Shown here: one piece after another, positions 32,834 to 41,707 of the stretch | How positions within the stretch are numbered: position 1 is the stretch's first letter | How the letters are laid out: every line of letters starts with the position of its first letter | From: Bacillota bacterium | GTDB taxonomy: Bacteria; Bacillota; Clostridia; Peptostreptococcales; Anaerovoracaceae | Reading direction: 5' to 3' | Assembly (NCBI GenBank): GCA_016293805.1 | Contig: JAEDDI010000015.1 | Span: 1 to 41,749 of the forward strand | Length of the DNA stretch: 41,749 bases | The notes under the pieces: generated by a model | What the model saw: only the letters and a program-made list of their open reading frames with translations | The model's database searches: none | Told to the model about the DNA's origin: nothing | Position numbers and translations under genes: made by a program

Positions 32834-34294
32834 TTAATATCTGTCCGGATTCCAGTAATGCGGTGTGAAGAATGCCAGGAATGTGTAAAGTTCAAGTCTT
32901 CCGCAAATCATCAGAAATGACATCACAAGTTTGGAAAACGGTGAAAATATACTGTAGTTGCATACGGGACCTACCAGGTTGAATCCGGGTCCTATGTTGC
33001 CCAGGCAGGATGCAGCGGCAGTAAGATTTGTAGTAAAATCAAAATTGTCAACCGAAATAAGCAGCGTTCCTATTGCCATTACCGAAAGGTAAAGGAAAAC
33101 AAAACTTGTTACATTGATAACCACTTCGTTCTGAAGCCTTTTATTGCTTATGGATACATTTATTACAGCATTTGGATGAAGCCTGATTCCGATACTTCTT
33201 TTTACCATTCTGAATATGACCTGTACTCTGTAAACCTTGATTCCGCCTGCTGTAGAAGATGCACATCCGCCGCAGAAGAACAGCATGAAAATAATAATTC
33301 TGGAAAGAGATGGCCATGTATTGTAGTCGCAGGTTGCATAACCGGTCGTTGTTATTATCGATATTACCTGGAAGGAAGAATCTCTGAGAGATTCTCCTGC
33401 ACTGTATCCTCCTTTGAATACGAGGTCAAGCGTAATTATCAGTATGGCTACTGCAATAAATGCCGAATAAAGTCTGAATTCGGGATTTCTGAATATGTTT
33501 ATTAAGCCCTTTGTAAGAGCAATATAGTAAAGGTTGAAAGAGACACCGCACATGAACATGAATATCATGGTTACTATTTCAATGTACAGTGAATCAAAGT
33601 GGGCGATACTGTCATTGTATGTGGAGAAACCTCCGGTACCGACACTTCCGAATGTATGAACAAGAGAATCGTAAAGATTCATGCCTCCTGCCATAAGAAG
33701 AACTGTCTGAATCACTGTAAACCCTATATATATCAGATACAGTGACTTTGCTGAACTCATCATCGTTGAAGCGGTTTTTTCTATTGTAGGGCCGGTTGAT
33801 TCAAGTGCGAGGTTCTGTTTGCCCTTGTAAAGCATGGGTATTATAGCTATAGCAAGAATCAGAACTCCCATGCCTCCAATCCAGTGGGTGAATGATCTCC
33901 AGAAAAGCATTCCCCTCGACATTGATTCTATATCTGTGAGGATAGTTGCTCCTGTTGTTGAAAAACCGGAGCATGATTCAAACAGGGCATCTGCAAATCC
34001 GCTTATTTCACCTGATATGACAAACGGCAATGCCCCGACAAACGAAATAACTATCCATGTTGATGACACGACAAAAAAACCTTCTCGTATTCCAAGATCG
34101 CCCAGCTGACTTTTGGTCATGCGCCTCAGCGGAAGGCCTGCGATAAATACTGCCGCTGCTGTACCTGTGAAGATAAGTGCATTGGTGTATTCATGATATA
34201 TAATTGAAACGATGACAGGCAGCATAAATATAACGGAAAGTATTGTCAGAATAACTCCAAGAATATTTAAAGCTGCCCTGTAATTCAGTCCCAT
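32834..34294 (-). CDS. trkH: TrkH potassium transporter subunit (canonical copy)
   Basis: Membrane ion-conducting subunit of the Trk potassium uptake system, 486 residues. The four pore loops carry the selectivity-filter glycines with typical surroundings: FSTTGATI, VGTGGFST, TTTGYATCDYNTWP and LGNIGPGFNLVGP. HWIGGMGVLIL and FFCGGCASSTAGGIK are conserved family segments. The C-terminus (FFTPHYWNPDRY) matches family practice. ATG abuts the trkA stop (TAAATG) with AAGGGAGA upstream, so it is translationally coupled to trkA. It is followed 11 bases later by a second trkH. Confidence 0.95.
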   Translation of the reverse strand: MGLNYRAALNILGVILTILSVIFMLPVIVSIIYHEYTNALIFTGTAAAVFIAGLPLRRMTKSQLGDLGIREGFFVVSSTWIVISFVGALPFVISGEISGFADALFESCSGFSTTGATILTDIESMSRGMLFWRSFTHWIGGMGVLILAIAIIPMLYKGKQNLALESTGPTIEKTASTMMSSAKSLYLIYIGFTVIQTVLLMAGGMNLYDSLVHTFGSVGTGGFSTYNDSIAHFDSLYIEIVTMIFMFMCGVSFNLYYIALTKGLINIFRNPEFRLYSAFIAVAILIITLDLVFKGGYSAGESLRDSSFQVISIITTTGYATCDYNTWPSLSRIIIFMLFFCGGCASSTAGGIKVYRVQVIFRMVKRSIGIRLHPNAVINVSISNKRLQNEVVINVTSFVFLYLSVMAIGTLLISVDNFDFTTNLTAAASCLGNIGPGFNLVGPVCNYSIFSPFSKLVMSFLMICGRLELYTFLAFFTPHYWNPDRY

Positions 34295-35671
34295 TTATCT
34301 TTCTCCCTTGAAGAAACCTATCTTGGTTTTTACATTGATAAGCGGTTCGAGGGCATCAGATTCAGACAGCATTGCAATCATAAGCACCTTGTCTCCGTCA
34401 AGAATAACTGTATCTCCTCCCGGGATTATAACCTCTCTTCCTCTGTGTATAGCAAAAATGAGAATACCGTCCGGAAGATTGAGATTGCGTATGGCTCTGC
34501 CTGTAATAGGCATACGTTCTGCGGCAGTGATTTCTATTATTTCAGCCTGACCGTTAATAAGAGTGGAAGAAAGAACGCGCTTTGTACCCTGGATATATCT
34601 GGCGATATTGTTTGCGCTTATATTCAGAGGGTTGAGAACCATATCGATTCCCATGTTGGCAACAATCTCCCCGTAACTTTCTCTGCTTATCTTGGCAATC
34701 ACATCAGGGATATTGTGTCTTTTTGCAGTCAGTGCAAGAAGCAGGTTCTCCTCATCAAAACCGGTTGCTGTTACGAAAGCGTCCATTTTTTCAAAATTCT
34801 CATCTTCAAGAAGTGACAGATCAGTTGCATCTCCGTGAAGAATCATAACATTTTTCAGATGCGTTGAAAGATAGTGGCATCTTTCCTTGTTTATCTCGAT
34901 TATCTTGACAAAGGTTCCCCTCTCGGAAAGTTTTTTTGCAAGATACAGACCGGTCTTGCCTCCGCCGACAATCATTACTCTCTGAATGTTGGTATACCTC
35001 TTGTTCACATGCGTTTTCGTGCTGAGCTCGGATATTTCACTCACTCTGCCGCTTATGAAGAGAACATCGCCTTCGAGGATTTCCTCTCCTATCATGGGAA
35101 CGATAACCTTGCCTTTTCTGTCAATGGCAATAATCATAGTCTCAGGAAGAATATCATTTAATCTTCCAACCTGTTTTCCGATGAGATGGGGCATTCTGCT
35201 GACAGCAATTTCAGCCAGGGCTATTTTATCCTTGGTATATATGCCGTTATCCAGGGAATTCATCTCAACCAGGTACTTGTATATTTCGTTTGTTATGAGC
35301 AGATCGGGATTGACAATATGGTCAATATTCATCAGTTCCTTGATGAATTCAATCTGGTTCATGTGTTCGGGGTCTCTTACTCTGGCGATTACACGTGAAC
35401 AGCCGAGCGCTTTGGCAAATGAAGCTATACAGATGTTCTTTTCATCCTTGTCAGTTGTAGCAACAAGGAAATCATAATTGCCTATATTATGATCCTTGAG
35501 AAATGAAGTGCTCTTGGCATTTCCTGCTATAGTCATTACATCAAGATGTGAGGAGAGTCTTGAAAGAAGCTCTTCATCCTTGTCTATTACAGTTACGGAA
35601 TTGCCGCCCTGTATGAGATTGTCAATTACTTTAAGACCCAGTTTCCCTGCGCCGACAATTGCTATTTTCAC
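34295..35671 (-). CDS. trkA: Trk system regulatory subunit TrkA
   Basis: Cytoplasmic nucleotide-binding gating subunit that controls TrkH. It has two RCK modules, each with a Rossmann domain and a C-terminal RCK domain: KIAIVGAGKLGLKVIDNL (residue 2) and RVMIVGGGKTGLYLAKKL (about 230), each followed by an acidic NAD(H)/ATP-binding position. ATDKDEKNICIA and ATGFDEENLLLAL are repeat-equivalent. The start is GTG at 35671 because GGAGG sits five bases upstream; the in-frame TTG at 35683 overlaps that site. The product is 458 residues. One trkA serves two trkH genes. Confidence 0.95.
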   Translation of the reverse strand: MKIAIVGAGKLGLKVIDNLIQGGNSVTVIDKDEELLSRLSSHLDVMTIAGNAKSTSFLKDHNIGNYDFLVATTDKDEKNICIASFAKALGCSRVIARVRDPEHMNQIEFIKELMNIDHIVNPDLLITNEIYKYLVEMNSLDNGIYTKDKIALAEIAVSRMPHLIGKQVGRLNDILPETMIIAIDRKGKVIVPMIGEEILEGDVLFISGRVSEISELSTKTHVNKRYTNIQRVMIVGGGKTGLYLAKKLSERGTFVKIIEINKERCHYLSTHLKNVMILHGDATDLSLLEDENFEKMDAFVTATGFDEENLLLALTAKRHNIPDVIAKISRESYGEIVANMGIDMVLNPLNISANNIARYIQGTKRVLSSTLINGQAEIIEITAAERMPITGRAIRNLNLPDGILIFAIHRGREVIIPGGDTVILDGDKVLMIAMLSESDALEPLINVKTKIGFFKGER

Positions 35672-35687
35672 AGCTGCCTCCAAAAAT

Positions 35688-35717
35688 TTGATGATATATA
35701 AATTTAGTGATATAATA
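35688..35717 (+). promoter_or_regulatory. Promoter for the Cof-type phosphatase gene
   Basis: TTGATG (35688-35693), an 18-base spacer and TATAAT (35712-35717) with an upstream TG (TGATATAAT). It leads to a transcript with an untranslated leader of about 75 bases. Confidence 0.6.
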
Positions 35718-35738
35718 CTTTTTCAATCCATCATTGAA

Positions 35739-35766
35739 TTATACAACTTGATATCAGTAAATTCAA
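35739..35766 (-). promoter_or_regulatory. Promoter for trkA-trkH-trkH
   Basis: On the minus strand, TTGAAT (35766-35761), a 16-base spacer and TATAAT (35744-35739). Its transcript runs through the cof promoter region, so the two divergent promoters face each other and overlap in the transcribed region. Confidence 0.55.
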
Positions 35767-35799
35767 GGGGGAGTAATTACATTAAGGAGAATGTTATAT

Positions 35800-36630
35800 A
35801 TGATAATCAGACTGGTTGCACTTGACCTGGACGGAACAACACTGAGAAGCGACCATTCGCTGTCAGAAAGAGTTAGAAATACGCTTGAAAAAGCGATAGA
35901 ACAGGGGACTGAAATTGTGATAGCTACAGGAAGAACTGTAACATCTGTGCCCGGGTACATAATGGATATCCCGGGAATCAGGTATTTTATAACTTCAAAC
36001 GGGGCGCAGATTTATGATAAGAAACTGGAGCGCTTCATCTATTCAAGATGCATTGAAGAGGATGCTGTGACTGCTGTAATTGAGGCTGTAAGAGATAAAA
36101 GCGTAATGGTTGAGGTATGCTCAGACGGAATGGCATATACAGATTCTTTCTATTATAATATGGCATGTGAGGGAAAGCTCACATACAGAAATCAGAAATA
36201 CATTGTCGATACAAGAATACCGGTTGACGGATATCTTGATTTCATGTATGAAAAAAGAAATGAATTAGAGAATATTTCAATCAGTTCGGACAGTCCTGTT
36301 TTACTTGATGACATCAGAAGAAGGCTTGAAGTGATACCGGGACTTACTGTCACATCTTCTTTCAGATATAATGTGGAGGCAGGAGGAAGTGATGTCAGCA
36401 AGGGAAATGCTCTGATTTATGTATGCGGTCTTCTTGGAATACCAATGGGTGAAACTATGGGCATAGGAGACAGTGGTAATGATGTTGCGCTTTTAAGAGC
36501 ATGCGGACTTAAAATTGCAGTGGCAAATGCAGTTTCTGAGCTGAAACAGGAGGCAGACTATATCACAGAATCAAACAATGATGACGGAGCAGCACTTGCT
36601 ATCGAAGAATTCGTAACCGGAAAATGTTGA
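35800..36630 (+). CDS. Cof-type HAD-superfamily phosphatase
   Basis: Cytoplasmic sugar- or metabolite-phosphate phosphatase of the Cof (HAD IIB) family, 276 residues. HAD motifs: LVALDLDGTTL (catalytic Asp residues), IATGRTV (Ser/Thr motif II), KGNALIY (Lys motif III) and GIGDSGNDVALL (motif IV). The cap domain lies between motifs II and III. Family members act on many phosphates, so the substrate is open. The ATG at 35800 has AAGGAG ten bases before it; ATG at 35791 would overlap that site. Confidence 0.9.
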   Translation: MIIRLVALDLDGTTLRSDHSLSERVRNTLEKAIEQGTEIVIATGRTVTSVPGYIMDIPGIRYFITSNGAQIYDKKLERFIYSRCIEEDAVTAVIEAVRDKSVMVEVCSDGMAYTDSFYYNMACEGKLTYRNQKYIVDTRIPVDGYLDFMYEKRNELENISISSDSPVLLDDIRRRLEVIPGLTVTSSFRYNVEAGGSDVSKGNALIYVCGLLGIPMGETMGIGDSGNDVALLRACGLKIAVANAVSELKQEADYITESNNDDGAALAIEEFVTGKC

Positions 36631-36655
36631 CAGACAGCTGTTCCTGATGTACATT
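36627..36655 (+). promoter_or_regulatory. Promoter for dprA
   Basis: Consensus TTGACA (36627-36632, overlapping the upstream stop codon), a 17-base spacer and TACATT (36650-36655). The -10 box matches four of six positions. Confidence 0.5.
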
Positions 36656-36687
36656 TAAAATGGAAAAAATTTACATTAGGAGTTGTT

Positions 36688-37521
36688 ATGATTAGTATCG
36701 GGATTGGGGACGGAATTTATCCAAAGCTGCTTAAGAATATAAGTGATCCGCCTGAGATTCTTTACTGTGAAGGCAATACAGAGCTTCTGAACAGAGTCTG
36801 CGTATCGGTTGTGGGATCCAGGAAAGCCTCTCCGTATGGATTGAATACCGCACGGGAAATCGGATGCGTGCTGGGCATGAGCGGTATATGTGTCGTAAGC
36901 GGACTTGCCTATGGCATAGATATGGCGGCACATGAAGGCGCATGTGACACCAGAGGAGGGACTATTGCAGTTCTCGGAAGCGGAATTGATATGGAGCGTT
37001 CTGAAAGGAAGAGAGTTCTGTTTGACAGAATATCAAAGGAAGGACTTGTAATATCTGAATATCCGCCGGGAATGCCGGCATCCAGATTTACATTTCCCAG
37101 GAGAAACAGAATAATATCAGGTCTGAGCGTTGCAACGTGCGTTGTTGAGGCTGGTCTTTACAGCGGTTCGCTCATTACAGCTGAATGTGCGGCAGAGCAG
37201 GGAAGAGATGTTTATGCTGTACCGGGCAATATAGACAGCCCTATGAGTCTTGGAACAAACAGGCTGATAAGGGACGGTGCACTTGCGCTTCTTAATCCAT
37301 ATGACATATGCAGACAGACAGGAATACAGAGGATGTATGATGATGTTCTCGGACAGGACGAACAGAGAATACTGGATATCCTGATGGATGGAAGTGAGAA
37401 GACGCTGGCTGAAATATCGAAAGTGTCAGGATATTCAAGAGAACAGGTAAAAGGAATAGTCAGTGTGCTTGAGATGAAGGGAATAGTATGCGTTCAGTCA
37501 GGCAGGGCGTTCGTGATATGA
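36688..37521 (+). CDS. dprA: DNA processing protein DprA
   Basis: DprA protects incoming single-stranded DNA and loads RecA during natural transformation; it is also widespread in bacteria not known to be competent. The Rossmann core shows VVGSRKASPYGL, VSGLAYGIDMAAH, TIAVLGSGID, ISEYPPG, FPRRNRIISGLS, VVEAGLYSGSLITA and GNIDSPMSLGTNRLI, and a C-terminal winged helix (about 225-277) follows. At 277 residues it lacks the N-terminal SAM-like domain of longer versions. RBS is AGGAG. It lies ahead of topA, a common Firmicutes order. Confidence 0.95.
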   Translation: MISIGIGDGIYPKLLKNISDPPEILYCEGNTELLNRVCVSVVGSRKASPYGLNTAREIGCVLGMSGICVVSGLAYGIDMAAHEGACDTRGGTIAVLGSGIDMERSERKRVLFDRISKEGLVISEYPPGMPASRFTFPRRNRIISGLSVATCVVEAGLYSGSLITAECAAEQGRDVYAVPGNIDSPMSLGTNRLIRDGALALLNPYDICRQTGIQRMYDDVLGQDEQRILDILMDGSEKTLAEISKVSGYSREQVKGIVSVLEMKGIVCVQSGRAFVI

Positions 37522-37536
37522 TATTATAAAAAGATA

Positions 37537-37565
37537 TTGCAAATTACGGCATTTGTTAATATAAT
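37537..37565 (+). promoter_or_regulatory. Promoter for topA-hslV-hslU
   Basis: TTGCAA (37537-37542), a 17-base spacer and TATAAT (37560-37565), about 37 bases before the topA start codon. Confidence 0.6.
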
Positions 37566-37601
37566 GTGTGTTTGAAAAGAAGTGAAAGAGGATAGTGTTA
37601 T

Positions 37602-39671
37602 ATGGCAACAGCAAAAAAGGCTGAAAAAAAGAAAATACTGGTCATCGTTGAGTCTCCGTCCAAGGCAAAAACAATATCCAAGTTTCTTGGAAGCAGATAT
37701 ACTGTTGTGGCATCGGTAGGTCATGTCAGAGATCTTCCGAAGAGCACAATAGGTATAGATATAGATAACGATTTTGAACCAAAATATATAAATATAAGGG
37801 GCAAGGGTGAACTTATCAGACAGCTAAAGAAAGACGCAAAAAAAGCATCAAGAGTTCTTCTGGCTACCGACCCGGACCGTGAAGGAGAGGCGATTTCCTG
37901 GCATCTTGCGCATATTCTGGATATCGATCCTGAAAGCAACTGCCGTATTGAGTTTAATGAGATAACAAAGAAGGCAATTTCCGAAGCAGTAAAATCACCA
38001 AGGCCCATCAACACAAATCTTGTTGATGCACAGCAGGCAAGGCGGGTTCTTGACAGGCTTGTGGGATACCAGATAAGTCCGCTTCTGTGGAGAAAAATAA
38101 AGAGAGGACTTTCTGCAGGCCGTGTTCAGTCAGCGGCACTTAAGATAATATGTGACAGAGAGAATGCAATAAATGAGTTTGTTCCTGAAGAATACTGGAC
38201 AGTATCTGCAGATTTCAAGAAAGGAAAGAAATTTACAGCAAAACTGGCAGCTTTTGAGGGAAAGAAAATATCTGTTGCAAACTGTGAGCAGGCTGATGAG
38301 ATAGAAAAAAAACTGTCCGGTGGAGAATACACAGTGTCTTCAGTTGAGAAGAAGCTTACAAGAAGAAGACCATATGCGCCATTTACTACAAGTACGCTTC
38401 AGCAGGATGCTTCAAACAAACTGAATTTCAATACTAAAAAAACAATGATGATTGCGCAGCAGCTGTACGAGGGGGTTTCTGTAAAAGGACACGGTACAAT
38501 AGGTCTTGTATCATATATCAGAACCGATTCGGTAAGACTTTCCGATGAGGCAAGAGCGGCTGCCAGGGATATGATAGTTGACAAGTTCGGTGAAAGATAC
38601 TGGAGCAGCAATTTCTATACAAACAAGAAAAAGGAGATACAGGATGCTCATGAAGCAATAAGACCTGCTCATGTGGATCTGCTTCCTGAGGATATCAGAG
38701 ATTCTCTGACTGCGGATCAGTTCAAACTGTATAATCTCATATATACAAGATTCCTGGCAAGTCAGATGTCTGCAGCAGAGTTTGACAGCATGACAGTTCT
38801 GATCGATAATGGACCTTACACTTTCAGAGCGACAGGTTCAAGAGTTGCTTTCGAGGGATTCAGAAAAGTATACAGTACAGCAAAGGGGGAAGATGATGAA
38901 AAGATGCTTCCGGAACTGGCAGAGGGTGAGAAACTGATACCGTCCGCAGTTAATAAGGAGCAGAACTTTACTCAGCCGCTTCCCAGATATACAGAGGCTG
39001 CTCTTGTCAAGGAACTGGAAGATAAGAATATTGGAAGACCTTCTACATATGCGCCTATTGTCGGTACACTTGTTGAGAGAAGATATATTACAAGAAGCAG
39101 GAAACAGCTGGTACCTACAGAACTTGGGTTTACAGTGAACGGAATGATGAATGACTACTTTAAGGAGATTGTCGATACCGATTTTACGGCAGATATGGAA
39201 GACAGGCTCGATGATGTGGAAGTGGGAACCATTCCATGGAAGAGGGTTGTGAGTGATTTCTACGAACCGCTAAGCACTGATCTTAAGAGGGCTGATGAGG
39301 AAATCGAGAAGGTGGTCATCGAAGATGAGCCTACCGGAGAAATGTGTGAGCTGTGCGGAAAGCCGATGGTCAGAAAGCAGGGAAGATTCGGTGCGTTTAT
39401 CGCCTGCAGCGGATACCCTGAATGCAGAAATACCAAAGCAATCGTAACAGCAATAGATGTTAAATGCCCTAAATGCGGAAAGGACATAGTCCAGAGAAGA
39501 AGCAAAAAAGGCAAGTTGTTCTACGGCTGCAGCGGATATCCGGAATGCGATACTGTATTCTGGTACAGACCGGTTAATGATAAATGCCCTGAATGCGGAA
39601 GCCTTCTGGTCGAAAAGGGCAAGGAAAAGAAAAAGAGCTGCTCAGATCCTGAGTGCAAATATAAAGAATAG
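37602..39671 (+). CDS. topA: DNA topoisomerase I
   Basis: Type IA topoisomerase that relaxes negative supercoils. The Toprim domain begins VIVESPSKAKTISKFLG and includes ATDPDREGEAISWHL (acidic triad region). The catalytic tyrosine is Tyr305 in SYIRTDSVRLSDEA. Three C-terminal zinc ribbons follow: CELCGKPMV with CSGYPEC, CPKCGKDIV with CSGYPEC, and CPECGSLLV with CSDPEC. Length 689 is normal. An N-terminal Lys-rich leader of about ten residues is present. trmFO and xerC, which often follow topA in Firmicutes, are absent, and hslV comes next. Confidence 0.97.
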   Translation: MATAKKAEKKKILVIVESPSKAKTISKFLGSRYTVVASVGHVRDLPKSTIGIDIDNDFEPKYINIRGKGELIRQLKKDAKKASRVLLATDPDREGEAISWHLAHILDIDPESNCRIEFNEITKKAISEAVKSPRPINTNLVDAQQARRVLDRLVGYQISPLLWRKIKRGLSAGRVQSAALKIICDRENAINEFVPEEYWTVSADFKKGKKFTAKLAAFEGKKISVANCEQADEIEKKLSGGEYTVSSVEKKLTRRRPYAPFTTSTLQQDASNKLNFNTKKTMMIAQQLYEGVSVKGHGTIGLVSYIRTDSVRLSDEARAAARDMIVDKFGERYWSSNFYTNKKKEIQDAHEAIRPAHVDLLPEDIRDSLTADQFKLYNLIYTRFLASQMSAAEFDSMTVLIDNGPYTFRATGSRVAFEGFRKVYSTAKGEDDEKMLPELAEGEKLIPSAVNKEQNFTQPLPRYTEAALVKELEDKNIGRPSTYAPIVGTLVERRYITRSRKQLVPTELGFTVNGMMNDYFKEIVDTDFTADMEDRLDDVEVGTIPWKRVVSDFYEPLSTDLKRADEEIEKVVIEDEPTGEMCELCGKPMVRKQGRFGAFIACSGYPECRNTKAIVTAIDVKCPKCGKDIVQRRSKKGKLFYGCSGYPECDTVFWYRPVNDKCPECGSLLVEKGKEKKKSCSDPECKYKE

Positions 39672-39682
39672 GGGGAATCAGT

Positions 39683-40222
39683 ATGATTAAATTCAATGCT
39701 ACTACAATAGTGGCTGTAAGGAGAGGACCTGACGATATCTGTATAGGAGGAGACGGTCAGGTTACAATGGGAGAAACCACAATAATGAAACACGGTGCAA
39801 AGAAGGTTAAGAAAATTTACAGGAACACCGTGCTTACCGGATTTGCAGGTTCGGTTGCTGATGCTTTTTCTCTTACTGAGAAATTTGAAAGCAAACTTGA
39901 TGAACACGGAGGCAATCTTAAAAGAGCAGCGGTTGCGCTGGCTCAGCTCTGGAGACAGGATCAGGCGTCGAGAAATCTCGAGGCTCTGATGATAGTTGCA
40001 GACAGGGAGAGTCTTCTCCTGATTTCAGGTAATGGTGAAGTAATTGAACCGGATGAGGATTTCATTGCAATCGGTTCAGGCGGAAACTACGCTTATTCGG
40101 CGGCAAAGGCACTGTACCATCACACAGATATGAACGCGGAAGAGATAGTAAGGGAATCTCTTGCAATTGCATCATCAATATGTGTATACACAAACAGCAA
40201 CATTAATGTTGAAAAACTTTAG
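39683..40222 (+). CDS. hslV: ATP-dependent protease subunit HslV (ClpQ)
   Basis: Proteasome-like threonine protease forming the core of HslUV. The active-site segment TTIVAVRRG lies at residue 7, so a six-residue N-terminal extension (MIKFNA) must be removed to expose Thr7. GDGQVTMGETTIMKHGAKKVKKIY and GFAGSVADAF are family hallmarks. Length 179 is normal. RBS GGGGG. It lies directly before hslU (12 bases). Confidence 0.95.
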   Translation: MIKFNATTIVAVRRGPDDICIGGDGQVTMGETTIMKHGAKKVKKIYRNTVLTGFAGSVADAFSLTEKFESKLDEHGGNLKRAAVALAQLWRQDQASRNLEALMIVADRESLLLISGNGEVIEPDEDFIAIGSGGNYAYSAAKALYHHTDMNAEEIVRESLAIASSICVYTNSNINVEKL

Positions 40223-40234
40223 GAGGCACAGATT

Positions 40235-41665
40235 ATGGCAAACATGATATATCAGATGACCCCGAAGGAAATAGTTGCTGAACTTGACAAATATATTATC
40301 GGTCAGGATGAAGCAAAGAAATCAGTAGCTATTGCACTCAGAAACAGATACAGAAGAAGTCTTCTTTCAGATGAAATGAGAGAGGAAATAACGCCCAAGA
40401 ACATTCTTATGATGGGACCTACAGGTGTCGGAAAGACAGAGATTGCAAGAAGACTTGCAAAACTGATGGACGCTCCTTTTGTTAAAGTTGAGGCCACAAA
40501 GTTTACTGAAGTCGGATATGTGGGAAGAGATGTTGATTCTATGGTAAGAGACCTTGTTGAAGCATCTCTAAGAGTGACAAAGAAGGCAAAACTTGAAGAG
40601 AAGTATGATATTGCCGATAAGATTGTTGAGGAGAAGATAATAGAGGCTATTATTCCCGGCAAGAAGAAGCGTATAACAGAAAAGACATCAAGAAGTCCTT
40701 TCGATTTTATTATGAACAGTGCAGGGTACCAGACACAGAAGCAGGAGTATCTGGAAGGAAAATCCGAGGGACCTGACAAAGAGGACATGGAAGTCGAAAT
40801 GGCAAGGGAGCAGGTGAAGGAACAGCTCAGAAAGGGACTTCTTGAGGAACAGTATATCGAGATAGAAGTTGTTTCGGAGCCCAAGGGAAATCAGCTTGAC
40901 ATGAGCAATGAGGGAATGAGCATTGCTATTGGCAATATCTTCGGCGATATGCCTAAGAAGACAAAGAAGAAGAACTGCAAGGTTAAGGATGCGAGGAAGA
41001 TCCTCAGAGAACAGGAAGCACAGAAACTGATAGATATGGATCAGGTTACTGATGAAGCTGTAGAGAACGCTGAACAGAACGGAATCATATTCATTGATGA
41101 AATTGACAAGATAGCTGCCGGCGGACAGTACCGTTCAGGCGCGGACGTGTCAAGAGAAGGTGTGCAGAGGGACATTCTCCCTATAGTTGAGGGAAGTGTT
41201 ATCAATACAAAGTATGGTCCTGTAAGAACAGATCACATTCTTTTCATAGGTGCAGGAGCCTTTCATGTTGCAAAGCCGACAGATCTTATACCTGAACTTC
41301 AGGGAAGATTTCCTATAAGGGTTGAGCTTGAGAACCTTACTAAAGAAACATTTGTCAAGATTCTTACAGTCCCTGAAAATGCACTGATTAAACAGCATAA
41401 AGCGCTTATTGAGACTGAGGGAGTGACAATCGACTTCACAGATGACGCAATCGATGAGATTGCAAATATGGCTTATCTCATGAATGAGCAGAACGAGAAT
41501 ATCGGAGCAAGAAGGCTCCATACAATTCTTGAGAAGCTTCTCGAAGATATTTCTTTCAATCTTCCGGATGTCGATGAGAAGAATATTGTTATTGACAGTG
41601 ACTATGTTAAAGCGAAGTTTGAAGACAGAGTTCATGCAGATGACATCGACAGATTTATACTTTAA
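40235..41665 (+). CDS. hslU: ATP-dependent protease ATPase subunit HslU (ClpY)
   Basis: AAA+ unfoldase that feeds substrates to HslV. It has the N-terminal QMTPKEIVAELDKYIIGQ motif, Walker A GPTGVGKTE (about 61-69), the GYVGRDVDSMVRDLVE pore region, an intermediate I-domain (about 110-245), Walker B IIFIDEIDKIA (about 285), sensor 1 and arginine finger around LQGRFPIRVEL, sensor 2 GARRLHTILEKLLEDISF and a C-terminal tail DIDRFIL typical for docking into HslV. Length 476 is normal. RBS is AGGAGG. codY, a frequent next gene, is not seen in the remaining 84 bases. Confidence 0.97.
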   Translation: MANMIYQMTPKEIVAELDKYIIGQDEAKKSVAIALRNRYRRSLLSDEMREEITPKNILMMGPTGVGKTEIARRLAKLMDAPFVKVEATKFTEVGYVGRDVDSMVRDLVEASLRVTKKAKLEEKYDIADKIVEEKIIEAIIPGKKKRITEKTSRSPFDFIMNSAGYQTQKQEYLEGKSEGPDKEDMEVEMAREQVKEQLRKGLLEEQYIEIEVVSEPKGNQLDMSNEGMSIAIGNIFGDMPKKTKKKNCKVKDARKILREQEAQKLIDMDQVTDEAVENAEQNGIIFIDEIDKIAAGGQYRSGADVSREGVQRDILPIVEGSVINTKYGPVRTDHILFIGAGAFHVAKPTDLIPELQGRFPIRVELENLTKETFVKILTVPENALIKQHKALIETEGVTIDFTDDAIDEIANMAYLMNEQNENIGARRLHTILEKLLEDISFNLPDVDEKNIVIDSDYVKAKFEDRVHADDIDRFIL

Positions 41666-41671
41666 TTACTG

Positions 41672-41699
41672 CGGCATATCTTATGATATGCCGTTTTTT
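41672..41699 (+). terminator. Intrinsic terminator of the topA-hslVU operon
   Basis: A 9-bp stem (CGGCATATC at 41672-41680, GATATGCCG at 41685-41693) with loop TTAT is followed by six T residues. Confidence 0.88.
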
Positions 41700-41707
41700 G
41701 TATACAG

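Noticed and set aside
40303..40884. Antisense open frame of 193 residues opposite hslU
   Set aside because: Serine-rich shadow frame with no start signal; the plus strand encodes conserved HslU motifs through the whole stretch.
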